This document shows, in pieces, positions 1 to 9,557 of a DNA stretch of 64,000 nt (position 1 is the first letter of the stretch; each line of letters starts with the position of its first letter). The notes beneath the pieces were generated by a model. The model was not told the origin of the DNA. It was given only the letters and a program-made list of their open reading frames with translations, and did no database searches. This DNA is from Mesostigma viride (Eukaryota > Streptophyta > Mesostigmatophyceae > Mesostigmatales > Mesostigmataceae): contig RPFO01000154.1 in assembly GCA_009746045.1 (NCBI GenBank), positions 407,187 to 471,186 on the forward strand. The letters are read 5' to 3'. The position numbers and the translations under genes are program-made.

Positions 1-67
1 ATTGCTTTAATTGCTGCTTGGCCACTTGGCTGGCTGTAGCAGATCTGAACAGAGGCCATCATGGAGG

Positions 68-1236
68 ATGGAGCTATCAACCAACAAGCGGGCTTTATGG
101 GCTTCGCGGCGCGGCGCTGGGATGGATGGACGAGATGGACGCGATGGACGCGATGGACGCGGGGACGGCCAGGCGCTGGGAGACCAGGCTGAGGTGCCAG
201 ATAATCAGAGCCAAGGATCGCAGGGCGGGCAGCACGCGCCAGCCGCAGATCAAGCGGCGCCTAAGCGACCAACTGTTGCTGAGGGGTACGCGGTGCTAGG
301 CCAGTTTCAGTCCATCAAGGACAATTGGCAGCCCCGGGATGCTGAGAGGATGTTAGAGGACATGAACTTGTACACGGAGATATACAACGGTGACAAGCTT
401 CGCATCCTGGCGTCTAGTGCCTACATACGGCAGTCGGCGAGGCGGCTGTTCAAGTTTGTTCGGGAGCGACACGCGGCGGGGGACACCTGGACGGCGTTTA
501 TGACGCGACTCAGGTCGTTCCTGAGTGACAAGAGGACCATAGATGGGTCCCACCTGAAGCAAGAATACCTGGACTACAAGCCCATCAAGGGGCAACTAGT
601 GGTCCACGCCTTTGAAGACTTCGTCAAGCTGAGGGAGGACGCCATGGCCAAGGGCTTCTTCGTCGCAGATCGGATGGCCATGGGCGACTTTCTCAAGTCG
701 CTGCAGCTGGATCCGGTCACCATGGATAATGTGACCATCCACATGCGACAGGTCCATGGCTGGGCAGCCATGACGGACCAGTTGTATGAGTGTTTCAGCG
801 GCAAGTACGTGGGTGGTAAGCGCCCTCGTCAGGGTGATGAGGAGGCCACTGAACCCACGGTTAAGTCCATGAGGGGATCGGGCCACGGGGGCCCAGCGCC
901 TCGAGAGGGCCTGAGACCTCTTCAAGGGGTCGAGGAAGGTCCAGGAGGGGGCGTGACAGAAGGGCTGGACGGGGGACCCCGCCGAAGTCGGGACATCCAC
1001 AGTCCCAGTTTGACTTCAAGAGGGTGGGTGGTCCTCCCAAGGCTGGGCCCAGCAGTGGGACCTCACGGGACATCAGTCAGGTGGAATGTTATTTCTGCCA
1101 GGGGAAGGGTCACTTCAGGAATGAGTGTCCCTCGTACCTGAGGCAGGAAGGTCAGAGCAAGCCAGCTCAGGGTGGCAGCAAGGACAAGGCTGGTCCATCC
1201 CAGGACAAGGGCAAGGGCAAGGCTGCTGATCATTGA
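68..1236 (+). CDS. gag: gag of copy A, nucleocapsid with CCHC knuckle, needs a -1 shift
   Basis: Structural protein that packages the element RNA. The first in-frame ATG I favour is at 68. A charged capsid-like region runs to about 885 in one frame. That frame then runs on without recognisable content to about 1141. The -1 frame opens after a TAA near 862 and carries an Arg/Gly-rich linker, then the zinc knuckle CYFCQGKGHFRNEC (CX2CX4HX4C), a Lys-rich tail and TGA at 1234-1236. The change of frame must fall near 862-900, most simply at the G run read as CAC GGG GGC. It is either a lost G or a -1 frameshift site. The -1 frame is the same frame as pol. Confidence 0.75.
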
Positions 1237-1269
1237 CTTGAGCCTGCACACATCCCTGAACCCTGGAGG

Positions 1270-4200
1270 GTGCCCCCAGGGGTGTGTAATGAAGCTGCTA
1301 GTGACAGCAGTGAGGGGCAGCCCCATGCTCTAGTGAAAGAGCCTATTGGACACGATGGGGCAAGCTTGGTTACCACAGAGAGTATGCCAGCTGTAGCTGC
1401 AGTGGTTACTCGCCAACGTGCCCGCCATGGCGGTGCTGAGCCTGAGGTAGGACCTGGTGATGTGGACCCAGGTGGATCTCAGAAGCATTCTGACCGTGCA
1501 GGACTGGCACAGGATGGTCAGGATGAGGATAGGGCTGGAGACAGTCTGACAGGCACGACCCTGGTGCCTCCTGTACATAAGGGATCTGTACATACCTTGA
1601 GTGCTAATAATGACAATAAAAGGTTTTCTCTCTTGTATGACATTGCCTCAAGGTTGCATACCATGTTTGGCCATGCAGCTCAGTCTTTGCAAGTTGCTAG
1701 ACGGCTGGGAGGAAGTGAGTTGTACTCCATCTGCCAACAGGTTGCTCAAGCTTGCAAGTGCAGGCTAGTTGCTAGAAAGCCCAAGCAGTCTCATGCCAGG
1801 ACTCCTATTTTGCAGCCAGGCCATGTGCAGGTAGATATTCAGAGAATCAGGGGTTTGAAGCTGCTGGTGGCAGTGGACAGATATACCAAGTACAAGACCC
1901 TAGAGATCCTGCCTGACATGGAGAAGCCTACATTGATTGCTGCTCTGAAGTTGACAAGGAGCAGGTACCCTGGGTTGGAGTTGTTGCAGTGTGACATTCA
2001 GTTTGAGTGCTGTGAGAACCTGCCAGAGTTTCCAGAGTTGCTGATTACACCCAGGGAGAGCCACGGCCAGCAAGGGGTGGTGGAGAGAGCCATCCAAGAG
2101 ATCAAGACTGTGCTGCTGGTGGAGAGGATTCCAAGGACGTCATCTGCCATTGTGACATCTGCATGGCTACGTTCTGTGGAGGACAGGCTGAACCTGAGGA
2201 CTCCCATGTTCTTTGGTGACATTGCCATCAATCCTCTTATGCTGCATACCAGGATGCTGCCAGCTGATGCTGAGCAGGCATGGAAGGAGAAGCTAGAGGC
2301 CAAGTTCCTCAAGCTGAGGCAGAAAGACAAGGGCTGGAGTGTCCTAGAACCTAACGTTGGACAACAGGTTGTTGTGTGGAAGGAACCAAGCTTTCCAGGG
2401 AAACGTGGCAGCTGGCATGATGGGGTGGTGACCCGAGTAGAAGCCGCTGGCCATAAGTGCTGGGTGGCCATTGATGGCTCCCAAGCAGTGCACCGTCTGT
2501 CCTGGTCAAAGATCCGTCCCCGGGGAGGTAATCAAGGAGACCTCTTCCAGGTGCCCGCTGGTGTACAAGGCGGGGGTGACGTGGAGCTTCCTGATCAGGG
2601 TGCTACAGCTGTATCGAGCCCTCAGGGTGACCCTGGCCCGGCCCCTGGGGTACCTTCACATACGGTGGTTGGGCAAGCAGGCGGACAGGCTGCACCTCCG
2701 GAACGGCCCGACACCAGGCCTAGGGGTGTGCGTCTATCAGATATTGTACAGGCTTTGCAAAGAGCCAAGAAGGAGCCTAAGGTGTCCAAGCTTGTCCAGT
2801 TGGATGAACCTGAGGTAGCTGCCATGGAGATAGATACCAATGCACAGGTTTCTGTCATGGGACCTCAGCATACAGGAGAACTGCTGGTCGGAGAACCAAG
2901 TTGCCCCTGGGTGTCTGATTTCAGTGGTAGGACGCATCTAAGGGTGTTGGGAGAGGTTACTGCCCCTGTCATGGGTGTGGATGTGACCTTCCTTGTCCTA
3001 GAGGACTATGATGGCCCTGTGATTTTGGGTCAGAATTTTCTGGGCAATCCTGGGATTTCTATCAGAGCTACAGCTCTGAGAAGAGATGGCTGGGGGATGA
3101 TTCCCCTAGAAAATTTCAGGACAACATTTCCAGTCAGGTGCAGGGCCAAGCCGGTCAAGGGTGTAAAATGGGATGAAGGGGAGGTGCCCCCAGCGGCCAG
3201 TTTGGTGATTCCAGCTGTGTTGCACCCCAGCAGTATTGGCATAACTCACAGGAGCCTTGCTGCACACTCTCCTTTGACATATGACCAGCTGGTCCAAGAG
3301 ATGAGCTCGCCTACTTTGTTTGAGGCTTGGAAGCTCGCCTTCTCCAAGGCATTGGAGGAGTGGTTGCAGTTTGAGTGTGCTGCACCAACAGACAGACGTC
3401 CCCCAGCATCAAGGAAGCTTGCTTTGAGATTTGTGCTGAAGAGGAAGGTTGTGGATGAGGTATCAGTGCCCCATGTCAGGCCTGTCCTGAATGAGTATCA
3501 CGGCACGGGGAGTCTGCCAGGAGAGGAGCTATACACGCCAGGGATGCTACACGACACATGGAGAATTTTGCTATGTCTCTACGTGGGGTTGCTGAACAGG
3601 GGAGCAGCTATGTCATCAGTGCTGCTGGACTTCAAGAGGGCATTTTTAAAATCTGATCCAGAAGTGGCCAGGAGGGTGTGGAAGCAGGATGAGCCTTACT
3701 GTGTTGAGGTGCCTGCCATCTGGAAGCTGGAGCTGCATCAACAATTCCTGGTTATTCTGAAGGGCCTGGAAGGACTCAGGTCGAGCCCAATCATCTGGAG
3801 ACTCACGCTGCAGGAAGCTCTGATCAGTGAGTGTGGCTTGAGAGTGTCTTCAGTTGATCCCTGTTTGCTGCTGGCCCAATGGGAGGGTCTGCCAGTGTAT
3901 GCTAGTTTGCATGGAGATGATCTGCATTTGCTAGCCCCCACGACCTGGCTGAAGAAGTTTATTCCTGTCATCAGTGGCAAGTTTTCACTGGGCAAGGAGC
4001 TGTGGCAGGAGCCCAACAAGCCTGTAGTGTTCTGTGGAATGCAGGCTACCCTGTTCAGGAGGGACGGGGAGTGGAGTATCAGGCTTCAGGCTGGAGGAGA
4101 TTATAAACAGACCATTGTGAAGGCCTTGCCAGAGAAGATCACCCAGGCTGCAGGACCTGAGTTGAGAGGCATGTGGGCCTGGTTTGCCAGCATCTGTGGT

Positions 4201-4827
4201 CCGTCTTTGATGGTCCATAGCAGAATGCCTGATGAGGTGCTTGAGGATGAGAAGCCTCGAGTCATAGCCCGGTTGGTGGAGAGTACCCCTGATCTGATTT
4301 TGTCTGGGATTGACTTTGCCCAGCCTATCACCTTGGAGATCTTTGTTGACAGTTCCATGGATGCTCGCCAGGTTACCAAGGTCAGGGGGAGATCTGCTGC
4401 TCTGTTTGCTTTTTATCAGAGCAGGGCAAGTTTGTTCAGCTGGTACAGCAGACTGCAGAAGAGGGTCTGTATCAGTTCAGATGTGGCAGAATGCAGGGCC
4501 ATATGCGAGGGGATCCAGTCCAGCCTGTACATAAAGGAGTTAATGCTGGAGCTGGCTTCAGTTACCCCTTGGACCTTGCAGATGGAGACGTTGTTGCTAA
4601 CAGACAGCATGGGTATGGTCCAGTTTGTTCACAAGCAGCTGGCCAGGAGCCGGGACCTGGATTATTTGTTGCTGAAGGAGTTGGCCAGTTTGGTTGACTT
4701 GAAGCATATCCCTGGCGAGGAGAACCCTGCTGATGCATTGACAAAGCTGCCACACAAGGCCCCAGCCCAGTACAATGTACTGAGGAAGCTCATGAATGCT
4801 GACTGTCAAGTCGGTCTATCTGTCTAA
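1270..4827 (+). CDS. pol: pol of copy A: integrase, protease, reverse transcriptase, RNase H
   Basis: Polyprotein of about 1185 codons. Domains in order: a His/Cys integrase N-terminus (HTMFGH, then ACKC) near residues 130-175; integrase core with Asp in QVDIQRIRG, Asp in QCDIQFE and Glu in QQGVVERAIQE (185-290); a retropepsin-like domain (DTNAQVSVMG near 525, then PVILGQNFL about 62 residues on); RT (LLDFKRAFL, KGLEGLRSSP, LHGDDLHLL); RNase H (FVDSSMDARQ, SSDVAECRAI, LLTDSMGMVQ). Usual Copia order is protease before integrase, so this order is unusual. The frame is open back to the gag TGA at 1234-1236, in the same frame. The position given is a GTG; the first in-frame ATG is at 1384. Expression by stop readthrough or reinitiation is inferred. 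Confidence 0.9.
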   Translation: MPPGVCNEAASDSSEGQPHALVKEPIGHDGASLVTTESMPAVAAVVTRQRARHGGAEPEVGPGDVDPGGSQKHSDRAGLAQDGQDEDRAGDSLTGTTLVPPVHKGSVHTLSANNDNKRFSLLYDIASRLHTMFGHAAQSLQVARRLGGSELYSICQQVAQACKCRLVARKPKQSHARTPILQPGHVQVDIQRIRGLKLLVAVDRYTKYKTLEILPDMEKPTLIAALKLTRSRYPGLELLQCDIQFECCENLPEFPELLITPRESHGQQGVVERAIQEIKTVLLVERIPRTSSAIVTSAWLRSVEDRLNLRTPMFFGDIAINPLMLHTRMLPADAEQAWKEKLEAKFLKLRQKDKGWSVLEPNVGQQVVVWKEPSFPGKRGSWHDGVVTRVEAAGHKCWVAIDGSQAVHRLSWSKIRPRGGNQGDLFQVPAGVQGGGDVELPDQGATAVSSPQGDPGPAPGVPSHTVVGQAGGQAAPPERPDTRPRGVRLSDIVQALQRAKKEPKVSKLVQLDEPEVAAMEIDTNAQVSVMGPQHTGELLVGEPSCPWVSDFSGRTHLRVLGEVTAPVMGVDVTFLVLEDYDGPVILGQNFLGNPGISIRATALRRDGWGMIPLENFRTTFPVRCRAKPVKGVKWDEGEVPPAASLVIPAVLHPSSIGITHRSLAAHSPLTYDQLVQEMSSPTLFEAWKLAFSKALEEWLQFECAAPTDRRPPASRKLALRFVLKRKVVDEVSVPHVRPVLNEYHGTGSLPGEELYTPGMLHDTWRILLCLYVGLLNRGAAMSSVLLDFKRAFLKSDPEVARRVWKQDEPYCVEVPAIWKLELHQQFLVILKGLEGLRSSPIIWRLTLQEALISECGLRVSSVDPCLLLAQWEGLPVYASLHGDDLHLLAPTTWLKKFIPVISGKFSLGKELWQEPNKPVVFCGMQATLFRRDGEWSIRLQAGGDYKQTIVKALPEKITQAAGPELRGMWAWFASICGPSLMVHSRMPDEVLEDEKPRVIARLVESTPDLILSGIDFAQPITLEIFVDSSMDARQVTKVRGRSAALFAFYQSRASLFSWYSRLQKRVCISSDVAECRAICEGIQSSLYIKELMLELASVTPWTLQMETLLLTDSMGMVQFVHKQLARSRDLDYLLLKELASLVDLKHIPGEENPADALTKLPHKAPAQYNVLRKLMNADCQVGLSV

Positions 4828-5016
4828 AAGCTGAGAGCTGGGTGCTTAAGTCTCTGGATATCAGGCTGGGAGCTTGATTGTACATAATCCTGAGCACACC
4901 TTGAGGGGTGAGACATGTCTCTGGTGTGGGAATGTCTGACATTGTCTCTGATGGAGAGATGTCTATCTGGGGTTTTCATCTCAGTCTGAGGTTTCCCCAG
5001 ATCTGTGGTTTGTGGG

Positions 5017-5033
5017 CGGGGTTCGATTCCCTG
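5017..5033 (+). promoter_or_regulatory. tRNA T-arm-like hairpin with perfect Pol III B box
   Basis: GGTTCGATTCC (5020-5030) matches the B-box consensus GGTTCGANTCC. It sits in a 5-bp stem with a 7-base TTCGATT loop, as in a tRNA T-arm. The same hairpin occurs at 15955-15971 and, on the minus strand, at 9260-9276 in the otherwise diverged element 2. No A box or acceptor stem is visible, so this is not a tRNA gene. Role unknown. Confidence 0.5.
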
Positions 5034-5557
5034 GTGCCGTCTTAAGGCGGAGTTTCACGGACTGGCTGACCCATCCACCATGCTGGTGAGGTGGCGACAG
5101 GTCCCCTGATTTTCCACGGTTGGAACGAGTATGGGAGCTTGTGTTTTGCATGTGCTTCGCGTAGATGTTGTGTCTGGTTCGATAAGGGGCAGCAGACCGG
5201 CGCCGACTCCCGTCTGGGGGTCAGCAATGTTTTCTGATGAGCTGTTGTGGGTGATCTGTGGGGTTTCGCCTAAGGTCCTGAAGGTTGTACATACTTCTCA
5301 AGTTCTTAACTGAACACCTATGGGCTGCCACAGTTGGCCAACCTCTTGTACATGGGTAACACAACGAGCCTCCCGTGAAGGGATAGGGACTCATTGTAAT
5401 TTGTTTGTGCTCCTGAGCCAGTATGGGTGCTATGTACATATAATAAGGAATCCAAGCTGACTGTCATGCCCAGCGGGTTGTGACTTGTAGTCTGGGGAGG
5501 ATATCCAGTACCCATTGTGTGTGTTTGTATGTAGACTTGTGTGAGCTGCTACAGCTC

Positions 5558-5575
5558 AAGAAAAGAAAGGATTGG
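5558..5575 (+). promoter_or_regulatory. polypurine tract of copy A
   Basis: Purine-rich AAGAAAAGAAAGGATTGG directly before the LTR start AGTTAACG. The minus-strand element has a matching tract at the same place, so it is the likely plus-strand primer site for reverse transcription. Confidence 0.65.
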
Positions 5576-6272
5576 AGTTAACGCCAAGCGCATTGGCGTG
5601 ATCCTGATTCGGCATATCTCTGCGATTCCAGCGGCACCGGAACGAGTTCATTCCGACAAGTATCAAGAAAGTTATGGCGTTCCGACTTCCCGGTCGCGCG
5701 CGAGCGCGAGCCGGCTGTTCTTCTAAGTCGGACGTGAATATTTGCCGACGACATATGGGGTCGACAGTAATTCCTGGGCTGACAGGAATTAGGTGCTGTA
5801 CCTACGACGGTATTGGATTAATACGTCGTACGCAGGAAATAGGAACCTTAACCTGTGGTCTGTTGGTACCGCAGGCTTAGTCCTGGACTTCTAGGTGCAG
5901 ATGCAATAGTCACTGTGGACTGTGCTCTGTGGTCACTGTGCCTGTATGGCAGACCTACTGTATAGGAGTCGGGCGCTGTACAGGTAGTGAATACTGTACC
6001 GGGGGTGTTATTACTGAGCAGGCCTGCTAGGCTGCTCAGGACTAGCAAGCACAGTGCACAAGTATATAAACAATAGGCCAGTGCCAAATGGGCATCTCTT
6101 GCGAGCCCGCCTCACGTGTTGTGCCTTGACTTGGCAAGCGCGTGTACAAGCCTCAAGTGTGTGAGCGCTGTAAACATTATCCGATTTTAACAAAGCTCCG
6201 TTTCCAACCATATCACACATTGCTGCATTGCAACCATATCCTTCACATTGCATGTGCTAAGAAAGCTTAACT
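5576..6272 (+). repeat. 3' LTR of copy A (697 bp)
   Basis: Starts AGTTAACG after the purine tract and ends CTTAACT. The near-identical LTR of copy B (16513-17210) ends CGTTAACT, giving 8-bp inverted ends rather than the usual TG...CA. It contains a TATA box. Boundaries come from comparison of the two LTRs and the point where their flanks diverge. Confidence 0.8.
6063..6070 (+). promoter_or_regulatory. TATA box in LTR of copy A
   Basis: TATATAAA about 200 bp before the LTR end, in the place expected for the U3 promoter; conserved in LTR B at 17000-17007. Confidence 0.55.
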
Positions 6273-7920
6273 GGAGGTGCCCCCAGCGGCCAGTTTGGTG
6301 ATTCCAGCTGTGTTGCACCCCAGCAGTATTGGCATAACTCACAGGAGCCTTGCTGCACACTCTCCTTTGACATATGACCAGCTGGTCCGAGAGATGAGCT
6401 CGCCTACTTTGTTTGAGGCTTGGAAGCTCGCCTTCTCCAAGGCATTGGAGGAGTGGTTGCAGTTTGAGTGTGCTGCACCAACAGACAGACGTCCCCCAGC
6501 ATCAAGGAAGCTTGCTTTGAGATTTGTGCTGAAGAGGAAGGTTGTGGATGAGGTATCAGTGCCCCATGTCAGGCCTGTCCTGAATGAGTATCACGGCACG
6601 GGGAGTCTGCCAGGAGAGGAGCTGTACACGCCAGGGATGCTACACGACACATGGAGAATTTTGCTATGTCTCTACGTGGGGTTGCTGAACAGGGGAGCAG
6701 CTATGTCATCAGTGCTGCTGGACTTCAAGAGGGCATTTTTAAAATCTGATCCAGAAGTGGCCAGGAGAGTGTGGAAACAGGATGAGCCTTACTGTGTTGA
6801 GGTGCCTGCCATCTGGAAGCTGGAGCTGCATCAACAATTCCTGGTTATTCTGAAGGGCCTGGAAGGACTCAGGTCGAGCCCAATCATCTGGAGACTCACG
6901 CTGCAGGAAGCTCTGATCAGTGAGCGTGGCTTGATAGTGTCTTCAGTCGATCCCTGTTTGCTGCTGGCCCAATGGGAGGGTCTGCCAGTGTATGCTAGTT
7001 TGCATGGAGATGATCTGCATTTGCTAGCCCCCACGACCTGGCTGAAGAAGTTTATTCCTGTCATCAGTGGCAAGTTTTCACTGGGCAAGGAGCTGTGGCA
7101 GGAGCCCAACAAGCCTGTAGTGTTCTGTGGAATGCAGGCTACCCTGTTCAGGAGGGACGGGGAGTGGAGTATCAGGCTTCAGGCTGGAGGAGATTATAAA
7201 CAGACCATTGTGAAGGCCTTGCCAGAGAAGATCACCCAGGCTGCAGGACCTGAGTTGAGAGGCATGTGGGCCTGGTTTGCCAGCATCTGTGGTCCGTCTT
7301 TGATGGTCCATAGCAGAATGCCTGATGAGGTGCTTGAGGATGAGAAGCCTCGAGTCATAGCCCGGTTGGTGGAGAGTACCCCTGATCTGATTTTGTCTGG
7401 GATTGACTTTGCCCAGCCTATCACCTTGGAGATCTTTGTTGACAGTTCCATGGATGCTCGCCAGGTTACCAAGGTCAGGGGGAGATCTGCTGCTCTGTTT
7501 GCTTTTTATCAGAGCAGGGCAAGTTTGTTCAGCTGGTACAGCAGACTGCAGAAGAGGGTCTGTATCAGTTCAGATGTGGCAGAATGCAGGGCCATATGCG
7601 AGGGGATCCAGTCCAGCCTGTACATAAAGGAGTTAATGCTGGAGCTGGCTTCAGTTACCCCTTGGACCTTGCAGATGGAGACGTTGTTGCTAACAGACAG
7701 CATGGGTATGGTCCAGTTTGTTCACAAGCAGCTGGCCAGAAGCCGGGACCTGGATTATTTGTTGCTGAAGGAGTTGGCCAGTTTGGTTGACTTGAAGCAT
7801 ATCCCTGGCGAGGAGAACCCTGCTGATGCATTGACAAAGCTGCCACACAAGGCCCCAGCCCAGTACAATGTACTGAGGAAGCTCATGAATGCTGACTGTC
7901 AAGTCGGTCTATCTGTCTAA
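6273..7920 (+). pseudogene. pol: pol fragment of copy B (RT and RNase H only)
   Basis: Open frame of about 547 codons, starting at the point equivalent to base 3180 of copy A and ending at the same stop. Only a handful of residues differ (for example ISERGLIV for ISECGLRV). Gag, integrase and protease are absent here. The abrupt start against the LTR end of copy A fits copy A having inserted into copy B, whose 5' half would lie left of the window; 5' truncation is the alternative. Confidence 0.85.
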
Positions 7921-7998
7921 AAGCTGAGAGCTGGGTGCTTAAGTCTCTGGATATCAGGCTGGGAGCTTGATTGTACATAATCCTGAACACACCTTGAG
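7921..7998 (+). other. left part of the split 3' untranslated region of copy B
   Basis: Matches 4828-4905. It is cut at TTGAG by the minus-strand element and resumes at 15844 with GGGTGAG. Confidence 0.75.
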
Positions 7999-8607
7999 TG
8001 AGAGTTTACCACCGAGGGAATCCATGGCTCTTGCAGGAAAGTTGCCTTTATTATAATAAGCAAACACAGACGTAAGTCACGTCAAGTCCGAGACTGCACG
8101 TAGCACAGACGACAGGGTCGTTGTGCCAAGAGAGCGTGCACGCAAGAGCTAGCGTCCCGGTGCGACCAAGTCACACATATAGCTTGCTAGGGACGCGTCC
8201 AAGTATTCAGCTGTACTGTCACAGCTGATCTGTCAATCAATTGATTACACGGACTCTGGCACGCCTTTGGCGCGCAGATCTATCAATTGTCCATACGGCT
8301 AGTCCTGTGGACCTATCCGTACATTACTCAGCACCAATTGTCTCATAGGTCCTGGCGCGCTACAGCACGCCTACCTATCAATTGACTATCAAGTCCTGTA
8401 CAAGTCCTGTCAACGTCCTGCGGACTATCAAAGTGACACTTGTACATCCTGTGTCCGTACGCGCCCACAGTGGCGCGCCGGGTACTGTCGGCACAGCCTA
8501 GGAAACGTCATAACTTTTACGTCCCGTATCCAAATGAGGCGTTTAAGGTGCCGTTGGAAAGAGCGTAACAATCTCTATCCACCTAACGTAAATCCTTTAC
8601 GTTAACT
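7995..8607 (-). repeat. 3' LTR of element 2 (613 bp)
   Basis: Direct repeat of 15231-15843. Read on the minus strand it begins AGTTAACG after a purine tract, like the LTRs of copies A and B, and ends CTCACTCA. Confidence 0.88.
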
Positions 8608-8630
8608 CCAATCCCTTCTTTTCTTTAGGG
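8608..8630 (-). promoter_or_regulatory. polypurine tract of element 2
   Basis: On the minus strand a purine run with AAAGAAAAGAAGGGA then TTGG precedes the 3' LTR start, matching the copy A tract in place and sequence. Confidence 0.65.
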
Positions 8631-9557
8631 ATCACATCCCCTGCCAGGGACCCTTGAAGTAGCTTGAAATGTCCTTCACTCCAGCTTGAAGCTTGAACAG
8701 ATGTCTTTAATGGCCAATGCCATTCCCCCAGCCCTTTCTTTTAAGGAACTGGAAAAGAAACAGATCTGCCACAGGGAAAACCATTCCATGAGAAATGGAT
8801 AAAAACCTATGGAAGTGGCATTACAGAGTACCACCAGATATTAGGAACAAACAAAATTAAATACATACAGGTTAATTCTATGAGGTCTTCTCCAGGAATT
8901 AATCCCATCACCTCGGTAGAGCCTCCAGTACAATGACCTTCTGGCGGTGAGTTACATTAATCCCAGATACTAATCCCATAAAACCCAGTACATATTCAAT
9001 ATAAGTACAATAAATCCATGACAATTAAAATACCACTTGACAAAGTAAGGCGTATTACAATAGTTTCCCCGTCATTCTCTCAACAGGTTAGTATTGGCGC
9101 CCGTCTTACGGCGCCCGTCTACTTGTCAGATGATAAATTGCCACAGCAAACAAATGACAAAATGAAACACATAGGCAACAATTAAATCCTGCCCTGGGGA
9201 ACTAGGGAAGTCTGAACAGGTGAAACACCTGAGCAGGCCAGCTTGTAGAAACATAATACCAGGGAATCGAACCCCGCCCTATAAACCCCAGAATAAAGGT
9301 TCCCAGACCATTGTGAGAGGTATGTACAAATATACATTTTTTTTAAATAGAATACATGGTCTGTAATGGACCTGTCAACCTTGTGTAGTCAACAGCATGA
9401 ACCCCAGCCAAAACCTGGCTGTATCCTGATTAAAATCAGAGTGAGTGTACCATGGTCCATGAGCCTTAGTACAGACTAAAATACAGGTATTATGCCAGTC
9501 ACAATGCTGACACTACCACACAATCTGCTCTCCAATGCCCTATAACCAGGCACCAGC
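8631..9557 (-). other. 3' untranslated region of element 2
   Basis: Non-coding stretch between the pol stop and the purine tract, AT-richer than pol. The only recognisable element is the T-arm-like hairpin at 9260-9276, shared with copies A and B. Confidence 0.65.
9260..9276 (-). promoter_or_regulatory. T-arm-like hairpin with B box in element 2
   Basis: Same stem, TTCGATT loop and GGTTCGATTCC as at 5017-5033, within a shared block of about 22 bases while the surrounding sequence is diverged. Confidence 0.5.

Larger units (their letters stand above)
4828..5575 (+). other. 3' untranslated region of copy A
   Basis: No coding content between the pol stop and the LTR. It is nearly identical to the split copy in element B (7921-7998 plus 15844-16512). 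It holds a tRNA T-arm-like hairpin (5017-5033) and ends in the purine tract next to the LTR. Confidence 0.7.
1..6272 (+). mobile_element. Copia-type LTR retrotransposon, copy A (5' end outside window)
   Basis: The order seen is gag (68-1236), pol (to 4827), a long 3' untranslated region, a purine tract and a 3' LTR (5576-6272). The 5' LTR lies left of base 1. RT and RNase H motifs place it in the Copia superfamily (KGLEGLRSSP resembles the Copia YGLKQAP motif; the C-terminal HIPGEENPADALTK resembles HIPTEEQLADILTK). The right LTR end abuts base 3180 of the same family's pol (copy B from 6273), so copy A probably inserted into copy B. One gag frameshift aside, the copy is intact and looks young. 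Confidence 0.85.

Noticed and set aside
5017-5033. A tRNA gene
   Set aside because: Only the T-arm is present; no A box, anticodon arm or acceptor stem.
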